Shown here in pieces: positions 32,683 through 39,255 of a stretch of 39,255 bases of DNA. A program made the translations under genes and the position numbers. This stretch comes from Pseudomonadota bacterium (GTDB taxonomy: Bacteria; Pseudomonadota; Gammaproteobacteria; Steroidobacterales; JBCBZW01): the NCBI GenBank assembly GCA_039815145.1, contig JBCBZW010000039.1:1-39255 (forward strand), given 5' to 3'. Within the stretch, counting starts at the first letter, position 1. Each line of letters begins with the position of its first letter. Under the pieces are notes generated by a model that worked only from the letters and a program-made list of their open reading frames with translations, did not search any database and had not been told where the DNA came from.

Positions 32683-33798
32683 CTAGTCGCCGACAGACAG
32701 GGCGAAGGCTAAGAACTGCGTAAACTGATCCGGGTTGAAGTTGTTGTCCGACACCAGGATCAACGAGCGATCACCGTTCGGTAGCCGCGGACCGAAGGTG
32801 ACCCCTTCGATGTTGTCGAGGGTGATCTGCAAGTCGGCGAGATCCAGCAGCAGGGTCTTGGCCGCCACTTGCACCTCCTGACCCTCCACGCTGTCGACGT
32901 CGCTGACGTCATCCGCCCGCCGCACGCTGACCAGGTACAGCTTGATCGCGTTGCCGACGCCGACGGAGAAGGAGCGCTCCACGGCGAGGAAGCGGTTGCC
33001 GCCGCCGAGGGACAGCAATTCCACCAGGCCGTTGGTGGTGAAGTCGCCGGGCGGGTCGGACTCCGCGGCCACCGGGTCGGTCTCGTAGATGAACTCCGCG
33101 CCGGCCTCGCCGGTGGCCACATCGAGGACCAGGAATCGGCTGGGGCTGCCGTTGTCGACCGTGGCCGACGGGCCGTCCTCGGCCAGGGCGTTCTCCGTCG
33201 CCGTGACCAGCTTCGTGCGGCGCTCGGAGAAGGTAAGGCTCTCGAAGGCCAGGTTGTTACGGATGCCGGCGAGGCCGTCCTCGGTGGGCGCGTACTTGAC
33301 GGGCGTTTCGAACTCGCGGACGAAGGAGCCGTCGGGGTTCATCTCGCGCACGAACGGTGCCTGCAGGGCGCTGGCATCACCCTCGCTGGTCCAGTACAGG
33401 CTGCCGGTGATCGGGTCGTGGCGAATCGCCTCTGGATCCACGCCCGAGGCCTCGAAGGGCAGGCCGTCGGTGTCGAGGAGGGTCACCAGGCTTTCGAAGG
33501 TGACGTCGCCGTCGTCCAGGGTGCCGTCATCGAGGTCGATGGTGATGGTGTAGAAGCGCGCGTCGTCAATGCTCGAGCGATCGTCGCTCAGCACGTAGTA
33601 GAGGTCGTTGGCGCGGTCGTAGTCGATGCCCGAGAGGCCGCCGATTTCCGTGCCCTCGAATTGCTGCCCGGTGGGCAGGGTGGCTTCACCGATGAACTCC
33701 AGCGCCAGCTGGGCCTCGGAAGCGGGGGCAGCGGCCATGAGCAGTGAGGCGAGGGCGCCTGCCACGGACGGGCGCCGCGGCGTGACAGCGGTCAGCAT
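32683..33798 (-). CDS. Exported phytase-like esterase-type protein (PF13449 type)
   Basis: The product is 371 residues. The ATG at 33798 has AAGGAG 10 bases upstream. A signal peptide ends near ASEAQ. The body fits the esterase-like activity of phytase family: LEFIGEATLP, GTEIGGLSGIDYD, YYVLSDDRS, GVDPEAIRHDPITGSLYWTSEGD, NNLAFESLTFS, GLVELLSLGGGNRFLAVERSFS and NIEGVTFGPRLPNGDRSLILVSDNNF, all expected propeller-strand motifs. The protein is periplasmic or secreted. The natural substrate of such proteins is not settled; a phosphate or sugar-phosphate ester is one possibility. It is divergent from arsR with about 195 bases between them. Confidence 0.85.
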   Translation of the reverse strand: MLTAVTPRRPSVAGALASLLMAAAPASEAQLALEFIGEATLPTGQQFEGTEIGGLSGIDYDRANDLYYVLSDDRSSIDDARFYTITIDLDDGTLDDGDVTFESLVTLLDTDGLPFEASGVDPEAIRHDPITGSLYWTSEGDASALQAPFVREMNPDGSFVREFETPVKYAPTEDGLAGIRNNLAFESLTFSERRTKLVTATENALAEDGPSATVDNGSPSRFLVLDVATGEAGAEFIYETDPVAAESDPPGDFTTNGLVELLSLGGGNRFLAVERSFSVGVGNAIKLYLVSVRRADDVSDVDSVEGQEVQVAAKTLLLDLADLQITLDNIEGVTFGPRLPNGDRSLILVSDNNFNPDQFTQFLAFALSVGD

Positions 33799-33957
33799 GA
33801 TCAATGATCTCCTTAGCCGAGGGTAGGGATGCAAGCGGGAGGCAACGTACCGAGTGGGTGTTACGGGGATTCGACGGCTGGCGTGTCCCTTTGGGGTCCG
33901 TCGGGTGACATCACCGTGACAGCAGGGCCGGTCGCACCGCGGTGCAATTGGCGAGGC

Positions 33958-33986
33958 TTGAATAACTATATATCTAGAGGTATAGT
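33958..33986 (+). promoter_or_regulatory. arsR promoter, near consensus
   Basis: TTGAAT (33958-33963), exactly 17 bases and TATAGT (33981-33986) form a near-consensus sigma70 promoter. Transcription should begin about 7 bases later, at or next to the ATG at 33994, so the message may be leaderless. Confidence 0.8.
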
Positions 33987-33990
33987 TATT
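33961..33990. promoter_or_regulatory. ArsR-type operator overlapping the promoter
   Basis: AATAACTATA and TATAGTTATT are a perfect 10-bp inverted repeat separated by 10 bases, covering most of the -35 to -10 region. It is the only strongly AT-rich patch here. Binding of the ArsR protein would block polymerase directly. Confidence 0.78.
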
Positions 33991-33993
33991 TGC

Positions 33994-34341
33994 ATGATCG
34001 ATCACGTCGACATGACCGACAGCAGCGCCGCCGCTGCCTTCGCCGCCCTCGGCAGCGCCAGCCGCGTGGCCTTGCTGCGATTGCTGGTCCGGGCGGGTAC
34101 CGACGGCATGAACGTCAGCCAGTTGCGCGAGGCGATCGGCACGCCGGCCACCACCTTGACCCATCACCTAGGCAAGCTGGTGGAGGCAGGACTGGTCACT
34201 CAGCAACGGCGGGGACGGGAGCTTCGTTGCCGCGCCGACTACCCGGTGATCCGAGCGATCGGCGCCTTCTTGATGGAGGACTGCTGCGCCGGCGTGTTCG
34301 ATGCCCGCGGCGAGGTCTGTTGCTCCGCTACCACCGACTAG
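33994..34341 (+). CDS. arsR: ArsR-family metalloregulator
   Basis: The product is 115 residues from the ATG at 33994; an internal ATG at 34012 (MTDSSAAAAF) is the alternative if a leader is needed. The winged helix is clear: AAFAALGSASRVALLRLLVRAG, MNVSQLREAIGTPATTLTHHLGKLVEAGLV and QQRRGRELRCRADY. Cys pairs occur only at the C-terminus (DCCAGVFDARGEVCC), which is where several arsenic- or organoarsenic-sensing ArsR variants place their ligands; the classic CxC of helix alpha3 is absent. It precedes arsI by 26 bases and probably represses both through the overlapping operator. Confidence 0.88.
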   Translation: MIDHVDMTDSSAAAAFAALGSASRVALLRLLVRAGTDGMNVSQLREAIGTPATTLTHHLGKLVEAGLVTQQRRGRELRCRADYPVIRAIGAFLMEDCCAGVFDARGEVCCSATTD

Positions 34342-34367
34342 CGCCCTTTTCCTTTGGGAGAGCATTG

Positions 34368-34814
34368 ATGAAGCGTTTTCACTTGCACCTACGCACGGAG
34401 AATCTGGCCACGGCACGGCGTTTCTACACCGCGTTGCTGGGCCAGGAACCGAGCGTGATCGAACACGACTACCTCAAGTGGATGGTGGACGACCCCCGTA
34501 TCAACCTTGCCGTCTCCACCCATGGCGGTGGCGCGACCGGCGTGAATCACGTGGGGATCCAGGCCCAGAGTGATGAGGAACTGGAGGAGATCGCCGGGCG
34601 CCTCGCCCATGCGCAGATCAGCACCGTGGAAGAGCGCGACGCCAACTGCTGCTACGCCGAGTCGAACAAGCACTGGGCCAGCGACCCCGATGGCGTGGTC
34701 TGGGAGACTTTTCACACCCACGGCGCCCGACGCACCTACGGAGAGGACACGGTGCCACGGGTGGAGGAGCAACTGCGCAGCGAGGCCCAATCGTCCTGTT
34801 GTGCGGGCGAATAG
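34368..34814 (+). CDS. arsI: ArsI/CadI-type VOC metalloenzyme, likely organoarsenical C-As lyase
   Basis: The product is 148 residues with GGGAGAG upstream of the ATG. The VOC fold starts with FHLHLRTENLATARRFYTALLG. The ArsI/CadI hallmark is present: vicinal Cys94-Cys95 in ANCCYAESNKHWASDPDG. Likely Fe(II) ligands are a His near the start (H5 or H7), H61 in GVNHVGIQ and E113 in VWETFHTHG. ArsI enzymes cleave the C-As bond of trivalent organoarsenicals with O2. A second Cys pair sits at the C-terminus (SSCCAGE). It is co-transcribed with arsR. No arsenite pump or methyltransferase is next to it in this window. CadI-like cadmium-linked proteins have the same fold, so the exact metal is open. 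Confidence 0.88.
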   Translation: MKRFHLHLRTENLATARRFYTALLGQEPSVIEHDYLKWMVDDPRINLAVSTHGGGATGVNHVGIQAQSDEELEEIAGRLAHAQISTVEERDANCCYAESNKHWASDPDGVVWETFHTHGARRTYGEDTVPRVEEQLRSEAQSSCCAGE

Positions 34815-34886
34815 CACCGTTTCGCGTAAGCTACGCGGTCGCAGGGCGCTCGTGGTGAGCGGCAGGTTGGCGGCAGCGGAGCGACG

Positions 34887-35255
34887 ATGGCAGCGAGTGA
34901 TGGGCGTCCCGAACTGATCTTCAAGATCGAACACGGGCAGGCGTGGCGCGAGGCGGAGCAGGCCGGCGTCTACCGAGGAGCGGCCATCGATCATCGCGAT
35001 GGCTTCATCCATTTCTCGGCGGCCTCCCAAGTGCGCGGCACGCTCGAGAAGTACTTCGCCGGGTGCAGCGGCCTGGTGTTGGTGGCCGTCGACGCCGGGC
35101 AGTGCGGTGGCGCCCTGAAGTGGGAGGTGTCGCGGGACGGCGAGCGCTTCCCGCACCTCTACGCGAGCCTGCCGATGGCAGCGGTGGTCGGCGTCGGGGC
35201 GATCGGCGCGGAAGGTACGCTGCCCAACGCGACGGCCTGGGGGCTCGACCGATGA
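34887..35255 (+). CDS. DUF952 family protein
   Basis: The product is 122 residues with GCGGAGCG just before the ATG. It fits DUF952: LIFKIEHGQAWREAEQAGVYRGAAIDHRDGFIHFSAASQV at the start, LVLVAVDAGQCGGALKWEVSRDGERFPHLYASLPM in the middle. A small cytoplasmic alpha/beta protein of unknown function, sometimes compared with glutathione-transferase-like or ADP-ribosyl-type folds. Its stop overlaps the start of pyrD (ATGA), so the two are translationally coupled. Confidence 0.9.
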   Translation: MAASDGRPELIFKIEHGQAWREAEQAGVYRGAAIDHRDGFIHFSAASQVRGTLEKYFAGCSGLVLVAVDAGQCGGALKWEVSRDGERFPHLYASLPMAAVVGVGAIGAEGTLPNATAWGLDR

Positions 35256-36292
35256 GCGTCTCCTGGCTGCCCTGGCCGCTGATGCGTCCGTTGATCTTCC
35301 AGCTGTCGCCCGAGGAGGCGCACGAGCTTTCCCTCAAGGCCTTGGAGAGCGGCCTGCTACGGCCGAGCGCTCCGGCCTTGCGTCCGCGCCCCGGACTGGC
35401 CCGCACGGTGGCCGGCCTGCGCTTCGCGAACCCCATCGGCATCGCCGCCGGTTTCGACAAGGACGGCCGGGTGCCGATGGCCGTGCTGGCCCAAGGCTTC
35501 GGGTTCGCCGAGGTGGGCACCAGTACGCCCCGGCCGCAAGCCGGCAATCCGCGCCCGCGAGTCTTCCGGCTGGTGGCCGATGGTGCCCTGATCAATCGCC
35601 TGGGCTTCAACAACGAAGGCCACGACGCCTTGGCGGTGCGCCTCGAGCGGCTGCCTGCCAAGGGCGCGCGTCCCGGCGTGATCGGAGTTAATATCGGCGC
35701 TAACAAGGATGCCGAAGACCGCATCGCCGACTACGTCCTCGGCGTGCGCCGCTTCGCTGCCCTCGGCGACTACCTCACGATCAATATCTCCTCGCCGAAC
35801 ACCCCAGGCCTACGGGATTTGCAAGGTAAGGAGGCACTCACCCGGCTGCTGAGCGAGTGTCTCGATGCCCGTGAGCAATGCCTCGGCGCTGGTGAGCGCT
35901 GCCCGGTGTTGGTCAAGATCGCACCGGACCTGGATGAACAAGGCCTGGAGGACAGCCTCGCGGTGATCGAGGCGAGCGGGGTGGAAGGGGTCATCGTCTC
36001 GAACACCACCAACGCCAGGCCTGCCACCTTGCGCGCCGTCGACGCCGTGCGGGAGGAGGCGGGTGGCCTTTCTGGCAAGCCGCTCTTCGAAGCCTCCACC
36101 GCCATGCTGCGCACGGTTCGTTCGCACCTGGGTACAGGCGTGGCCCTGATCGGCGTCGGCGGGGTGGACTGCGCCGCTACAGCGCAGGCCAAGTTGGATG
36201 CGGGCGCCGATCTCGTGCAGCTGTACACGGGCTACGTCTACCAGGGGCCGGCGCTCATCGGGCGCCTGCTCGAGGGCCTGGATCAGCCCTGA
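35252..36292 (+). CDS. pyrD: Dihydroorotate dehydrogenase (quinone), class 2
   Basis: The product is 346 residues from the ATG at 35252, overlapping the DUF952 stop by 4 bases. It oxidises dihydroorotate to orotate in pyrimidine synthesis, donating electrons to quinone at the inner membrane. Class 2 features are an N-terminal amphipathic helix pair (PLIFQLSPEEAHELSLKALESGL), NPIGIAAGFDKDG, VGTSTPRPQAGNPRPRVFRL, LINRLGFNNEG, and NISSPNTPGLRDLQ with the catalytic-type Ser181. FMN-site residues continue in LVKIAPDL, VSNTT, SGKPLFE and LIGVGGV. Length and motifs are normal for the family. Confidence 0.96.
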   Translation: MSVSWLPWPLMRPLIFQLSPEEAHELSLKALESGLLRPSAPALRPRPGLARTVAGLRFANPIGIAAGFDKDGRVPMAVLAQGFGFAEVGTSTPRPQAGNPRPRVFRLVADGALINRLGFNNEGHDALAVRLERLPAKGARPGVIGVNIGANKDAEDRIADYVLGVRRFAALGDYLTINISSPNTPGLRDLQGKEALTRLLSECLDAREQCLGAGERCPVLVKIAPDLDEQGLEDSLAVIEASGVEGVIVSNTTNARPATLRAVDAVREEAGGLSGKPLFEASTAMLRTVRSHLGTGVALIGVGGVDCAATAQAKLDAGADLVQLYTGYVYQGPALIGRLLEGLDQP

Positions 36293-36380
36293 TGCAGGGC
36301 GTGCTACTCGCCTTGCGCACAAGGCCTCGGTACGATTCTCAAGGCGACCCGCCTGGCCCGACAGATAGCCCTCTATCGCT

Positions 36381-36947
36381 GTGACCCACACCCCAAACGA
36401 TTCTGAAGACGACGCTGCGCTCCTGGCGCGCATCGGGGCGGGCGATGAGGCCGCGATGAAGGTGATCTACGATCGCTACGCGGGGCCGCTTCGCTTCTTC
36501 GTGAGGACATGGCTCTCGGACGAACACGAGGGCGGCGACGTGGTGCACGAGGCGATGCTGGCCGTGTGGACCCAGGCGACCCGCTTCGAGGGGCGTTCCT
36601 CCGCCAAGTCGTGGATCTTCGGCATCGCACGCAACAAGGCGATTGACCGGGTGCGCGCCACCTCGCGCATGGTGCCGACGGAGCCCGAGCACTTCGACGA
36701 TGCGGACGAGTCGCAGGACCTGCAGCACGACCTCGAAGCCATGCAGGACGCGGCAGTGGTGCGCGAGTGCGTCGAAGCGCTCGGTGAGGCCCATCGTCGG
36801 GCCGTGCACTTGGCCTTCTTCGAAGATATGGCCTACCGAGATATCGCCGACGTCGAAGGGTGCCCGGTCGGTACGATCAAGACGCGCATCCTGCACGCCA
36901 AGCGCTTGATCGTGCGCTGTGTGAGCCTCAAGCGCCGCGGCGCTTGA
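36381..36947 (+). CDS. ECF-type sigma70 family factor
   Basis: The product is 188 residues from a GTG start at 36381. Region 2 spans about 15-95 (ALLARIGAGDEAAMKVIYDRYAGPL, DVVHEAMLAVWTQATRFEG, SWIFGIARNKAIDRVR) and region 4 about 125-180 (VRECVEALGEAHRRAVHLAFFEDMAYRDIADVEGCPVGTIKTRILHAKRL). The linker is acidic. The fold is complete and looks functional. The predicted anti-sigma gene is on the opposite strand and convergent, 7 bases between stops, which is unusual. No clear ribosome site precedes the GTG. Confidence 0.92.
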   Translation: MTHTPNDSEDDAALLARIGAGDEAAMKVIYDRYAGPLRFFVRTWLSDEHEGGDVVHEAMLAVWTQATRFEGRSSAKSWIFGIARNKAIDRVRATSRMVPTEPEHFDDADESQDLQHDLEAMQDAAVVRECVEALGEAHRRAVHLAFFEDMAYRDIADVEGCPVGTIKTRILHAKRLIVRCVSLKRRGA

Positions 36948-36954
36948 GCGCTGT

Positions 36955-37560
36955 TTACGGCAGGGTCGCGCTCACCACGAGATCCGCGCGCTCGCGAAGG
37001 CTCGTGAGCGCTGCGTCGCGTGCGCCTTCATCGGCGAACTGCAGCTGGTAGAGCCCCAAGGCCGAGGGACCGGAGACGATCTGGCCGCGCGTGTCGAGGA
37101 GCAGGGCGCGTAACGCCTGTTCCGACGCATCGGGTTGAAATGCCACCTGGAGGGTGAACGCGGCGGTGGCGACCTGGGCGGGATCGCCAGCCGTGACGTA
37201 GCGATCGCTCCCGGTGTTCGACAGCATGATGGCCTGGCCGAGCACCACGGCGGCGAGCACCGCCGCTGCCGCCCGCCACAAGGGCGAGGTCGTTGGGCGC
37301 TGGTCAGCCGTCCCAGGCGCTTCGCGGGGCGGCAGGGCCCGTTGCAGGCGACGCCAGCCGAGCTCCTCGGCAGGGCTTACGTCGCCTCCCTCTCGCACGG
37401 CCTGGCGGATGCTGCGGAACACCTCGATTTCGGCGGCGATGCGAGGGTCTTGGTCGGCCGCCTGTTGCACCTGTCGGCGCTCGTCGTCGCCCAGCTGGCC
37501 GTTGACGAACTCGGGGATCAGCGCGATCAGCGTGTCGGGCTCAGAGGTCTTGTCGTTCAA
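36955..37560 (-). CDS. Predicted membrane anti-sigma factor
   Basis: The product is 201 residues from a TTG at 37560, chosen because GGAGAT lies 8 bases upstream and because the frame before it shows no protein-like features. The N-terminal anti-sigma domain (DTLIALIPEFVNGQLGDDERRQVQQAADQDPRIAAEIEVFRSIRQAV) lacks the HxxxCxxC zinc motif. A transmembrane helix is at about 94-114 (PLWRAAAAVLAAVVLGQAIML). A periplasmic domain of about 85 residues ends the protein and contains VQFQPDASEQALRALLLDTRGQIV-like folds (actual start AFTLQVAF). It should hold the convergent ECF factor at the membrane. Confidence 0.8.
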   Translation of the reverse strand: MNDKTSEPDTLIALIPEFVNGQLGDDERRQVQQAADQDPRIAAEIEVFRSIRQAVREGGDVSPAEELGWRRLQRALPPREAPGTADQRPTTSPLWRAAAAVLAAVVLGQAIMLSNTGSDRYVTAGDPAQVATAAFTLQVAFQPDASEQALRALLLDTRGQIVSGPSALGLYQLQFADEGARDAALTSLRERADLVVSATLP

Positions 37561-37670
37561 GCGCTTATCTCCGGTTCGGGACGGTGCCACGGCGAGCGAT
37601 ATCGTAGCGTAGATGGGGCGGCAGCGCCGGCCTTCGGACCGCGTCGCAGCAAGGGCTCTACGGGTTGGTC

Positions 37671-37710
37671 GTGACAAAAACGTAGGGGGTTCAAAATTTT
37701 TTGTGGGTTC
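37671..37710 (-). promoter_or_regulatory. AT-rich candidate ECF-type promoter upstream of the anti-sigma gene
   Basis: On the minus strand the patch holds two GAACCC elements 18 bases apart around an AAAAAATTTT tract, then GTTTTTGTCACGACC. GAAC with a GTC/CGA-type element downstream is the usual form of ECF promoters. The patch is sharply AT-rich for this genome. The rest of the gap 37561-37794 shows no gene. Confidence 0.3.
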
Positions 37711-37794
37711 CCCTCTCGAGGCCCGCTCGGCATCCTTTAGGGCCCTGAGACTGACGGCTCGCGGTGGGCGAGCCCCCACCCGAGGATCCAGCGC

Positions 37795-39057
37795 TTGCCA
37801 CGATCGCACAGCGGATTGCCGGCGATGCTACTCGCTTGCATGGGCGTGGCTGCGATTGCCACCCCGATGCTCCCGGCGAGTGCGCTGGAGGAGGAGGCGT
37901 CCGCACGCGGTGGACCCCGCCTGCTCGGTAATGGGCGACTCCGTTACGAGACGGTGAACGATTCGCTGAACCCGAAGGACGCGACGGCGCTTACCGTGCG
38001 CTACCGCGGCGCCATCGAGGTGCCCCTGGGCCAGCGCCTCACCTTTCTCGGGGAGGTGGAGGGTAACGAGGACCTCATCGCCCGCTTCAACGATGGACGC
38101 GAGAACTGGACTAACCGTCTCGATAGGCCCTTCATTCTCGACCCCGACGGTCGCGAGCTCAATCGCCTGCAACTGCAAGCTGAGTTCGCGCCCGGCAAGC
38201 TGCTCACGATCGGCCGGCAACGGATCGTCCTCGACGACGAACGCTTCTTGGGCGTCTCGGCCTTTCGCCAGAACGATCGCACCTTCGACGCCGTGCGCCT
38301 CGGCGCCGACCTCGGCGGCACCGTACTCCTCGATGCCGCCTACCTGCGGCGCACCCAGCGCGTGCTCGGCGATGACTCGCCCTTCGGCAGCTTCGTCGGC
38401 GACAGCCTGGCCCTGAACCTCAATCTGCCAAGCCCCGCCGGGCGCCTCTCCCTATTTCACTACGCCCTCGACCTGCGCACGGGGCCGGCGCAGGAGCGCA
38501 CGGACAAGGCGTCGTCGCAGACCACGGGTATTCGCGTGACGGGACGACGCTACTGGCAGGGCCATGGCCTGCGGTGGGAACTGTCCTACGCCACCCAACG
38601 CGACTTCGCCGACAACCCCAAACGCTATCGCGCCGACTACGGGCTGCTGTCGGCGACCTACGAGCGCGCACGGTTCTCGGCCACCTTGCGTGGCGAGGTG
38701 CTGGGCGGGAGCGAGGAGGGCGTGGGCTTTCAGACGCCGTTGGCGACCTTGCGTAAGTTCCAGGGTAACGCCGATGTGTTCTTCAACACCCCTGGCGATG
38801 GCGTGCGCGATCTCTCCCTCGAGGTGCAATGGCGCTTCCAACCCACCGTGCCCCTGGTGGATGAGGTGCAGGTGTTCGCTCGCCAGCACGGCTTCTGGGC
38901 CGAACGCGGCGGCCAGCGCTACGGCACCGAGCTCGATCTGGGCATGACGGCTCGGCGCGGGCGCACGAGCGTGTCGGCGGGCCTCGCGGCCTATCGCGCC
39001 GACACCTTTGCCGGCGATGTCGACCGCATCTTCTTCTCCCTCAGTCGCATCTTCTGA
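37795..39057 (+). CDS. AlgE-like (alginate-export-type) outer-membrane porin
   Basis: The product is 420 residues from a TTG at 37795 with GAGGA upstream; an ATG at 37825 is possible. The signal peptide ends near LPASA. The mature protein resembles the alginate_exp barrel group: LLGNGRLRYETVND, ALTVRYRGAIEVPL, LQLQAEFAPGKLLTIGRQRIVLDDERFLGVSAFRQNDRTFDAVRL, LLDAAYLRR, YGLLSATYERARFSATLRGEVL and a terminal strand ending FFSLSRIF with the C-terminal Phe. About 16-18 strands are expected. Substrate unknown; members transport anionic polymers or small solutes. It has no clear tie to the glucan locus 18 kb away. Confidence 0.85.
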   Translation: MPRSHSGLPAMLLACMGVAAIATPMLPASALEEEASARGGPRLLGNGRLRYETVNDSLNPKDATALTVRYRGAIEVPLGQRLTFLGEVEGNEDLIARFNDGRENWTNRLDRPFILDPDGRELNRLQLQAEFAPGKLLTIGRQRIVLDDERFLGVSAFRQNDRTFDAVRLGADLGGTVLLDAAYLRRTQRVLGDDSPFGSFVGDSLALNLNLPSPAGRLSLFHYALDLRTGPAQERTDKASSQTTGIRVTGRRYWQGHGLRWELSYATQRDFADNPKRYRADYGLLSATYERARFSATLRGEVLGGSEEGVGFQTPLATLRKFQGNADVFFNTPGDGVRDLSLEVQWRFQPTVPLVDEVQVFARQHGFWAERGGQRYGTELDLGMTARRGRTSVSAGLAAYRADTFAGDVDRIFFSLSRIF

Positions 39058-39255
39058 AGCCTTGCATTGAACCGATCGCCCGCCAGCGTCGACTGAATGC
39101 CTGATGCCCCAAGGTCCTAGTGTGGTGGGGGGGGGGGGGGGGGGGGGGGGAGGGGGGGGGGGGGTGTTTGTGGGTGGGGGGGGGGGGGGGGGGGGGGGGG
39201 GGCGGGCGGGGGGGGGGGGGGCGGGCGAGGGGGAGCAGAGAAACACGAAAGCAAA
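39058..39255. other. Poly-G contig end, probable sequencing or assembly artefact
   Basis: After the porin stop about 65 bases look normal. From about 39125 the sequence is nearly pure G with rare A, T or C up to about 39230, ending in gcagagaaacacgaaagcaaa. Long G runs are what dark-cycle errors of two-colour sequencers give. No gene is present and any Pro-rich minus-strand reading frame here is spurious. Confidence 0.85.

Noticed and set aside
38452-39246. A Pro-rich minus-strand frame running into the poly-G end
   Set aside because: Its N-terminus is encoded by the artefactual G run and it is antisense to the porin.

Overview
The window is GC-rich DNA (roughly two thirds G+C by eye) with dense genes, many GTG or TTG starts backed by good ribosome binding sites, OmpA-like and porin-like outer-membrane proteins, TruC, class 2 PyrD and a LacI/CadC/ECF regulator mix. 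This points to a Gram-negative, probably marine or aquatic gammaproteobacterium. No tRNA, rRNA, CRISPR array, phage module or transposase gene was seen. The right end (about 39125-39255) is a poly-G run that looks like a sequencing or assembly artefact at a contig end.

Layout. (1) 1-6926, + strand, one operon-like block: the C-terminal part of a secreted protein with carbohydrate-binding modules, a 1076-residue protein joining a clan GH-A TIM barrel to what looks like an outer-membrane beta-barrel, a small lipoprotein, and a second exported GH-A enzyme with a C-terminal beta-sandwich. (2) 7066-9539: a subtilase ending in ten YLWSD(G/A) hexapeptides, then a VOC-fold protein. (3) 9646-11582: a Tat-exported copper-storage-like (Csp) protein whose frame is cut by a TGA at a Cys position, a membrane protein and a DUF2239 protein. 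(4) 11598-18523, - strand: a probable beta-1,3-glucan phosphorylase (GH149/GH161/GH94 group), two GH17 enzymes with translational overlap, and an amidohydrolase. (5) 18671-23127: a divergent GH16 laminarinase-like enzyme with a malectin-type module, a SHOCT protein, a seven-repeat FG-GAP lipoprotein, a 166-bp MITE-like inverted repeat and a LacI regulator.

Working together, regions 1, 4 and 5 read as a beta-1,3-glucan (laminarin or callose type) utilisation locus without SusC/SusD. Surface and periplasmic enzymes (GH16, GH-A enzymes, the barrel-fused enzyme, lipoproteins and CBMs) would cut and capture the polymer. Cytoplasmic GH17 enzymes and the phosphorylase would convert imported oligosaccharides to glucose-1-phosphate. 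The LacI protein probably acts at a perfect 14-bp palindrome between the phosphorylase and GH16 genes. No inner-membrane sugar transporter is present in the window.

Regions 23243-39057 are mostly housekeeping or accessory genes: truC, an arsC/yfgD-like gene, a channel-like membrane protein, a large Asp-box beta-propeller protein, a lipoprotein methyltransferase, an OmpA-like barrel next to a CadC-like regulator with helically phased GATGAAG repeats, a phytase-like esterase, an arsR-arsI pair with an operator-embedded promoter, a DUF952-pyrD pair, a convergent ECF sigma/anti-sigma pair and an AlgE-like porin. Start sites and families were judged by eye from motifs; no database search was run.
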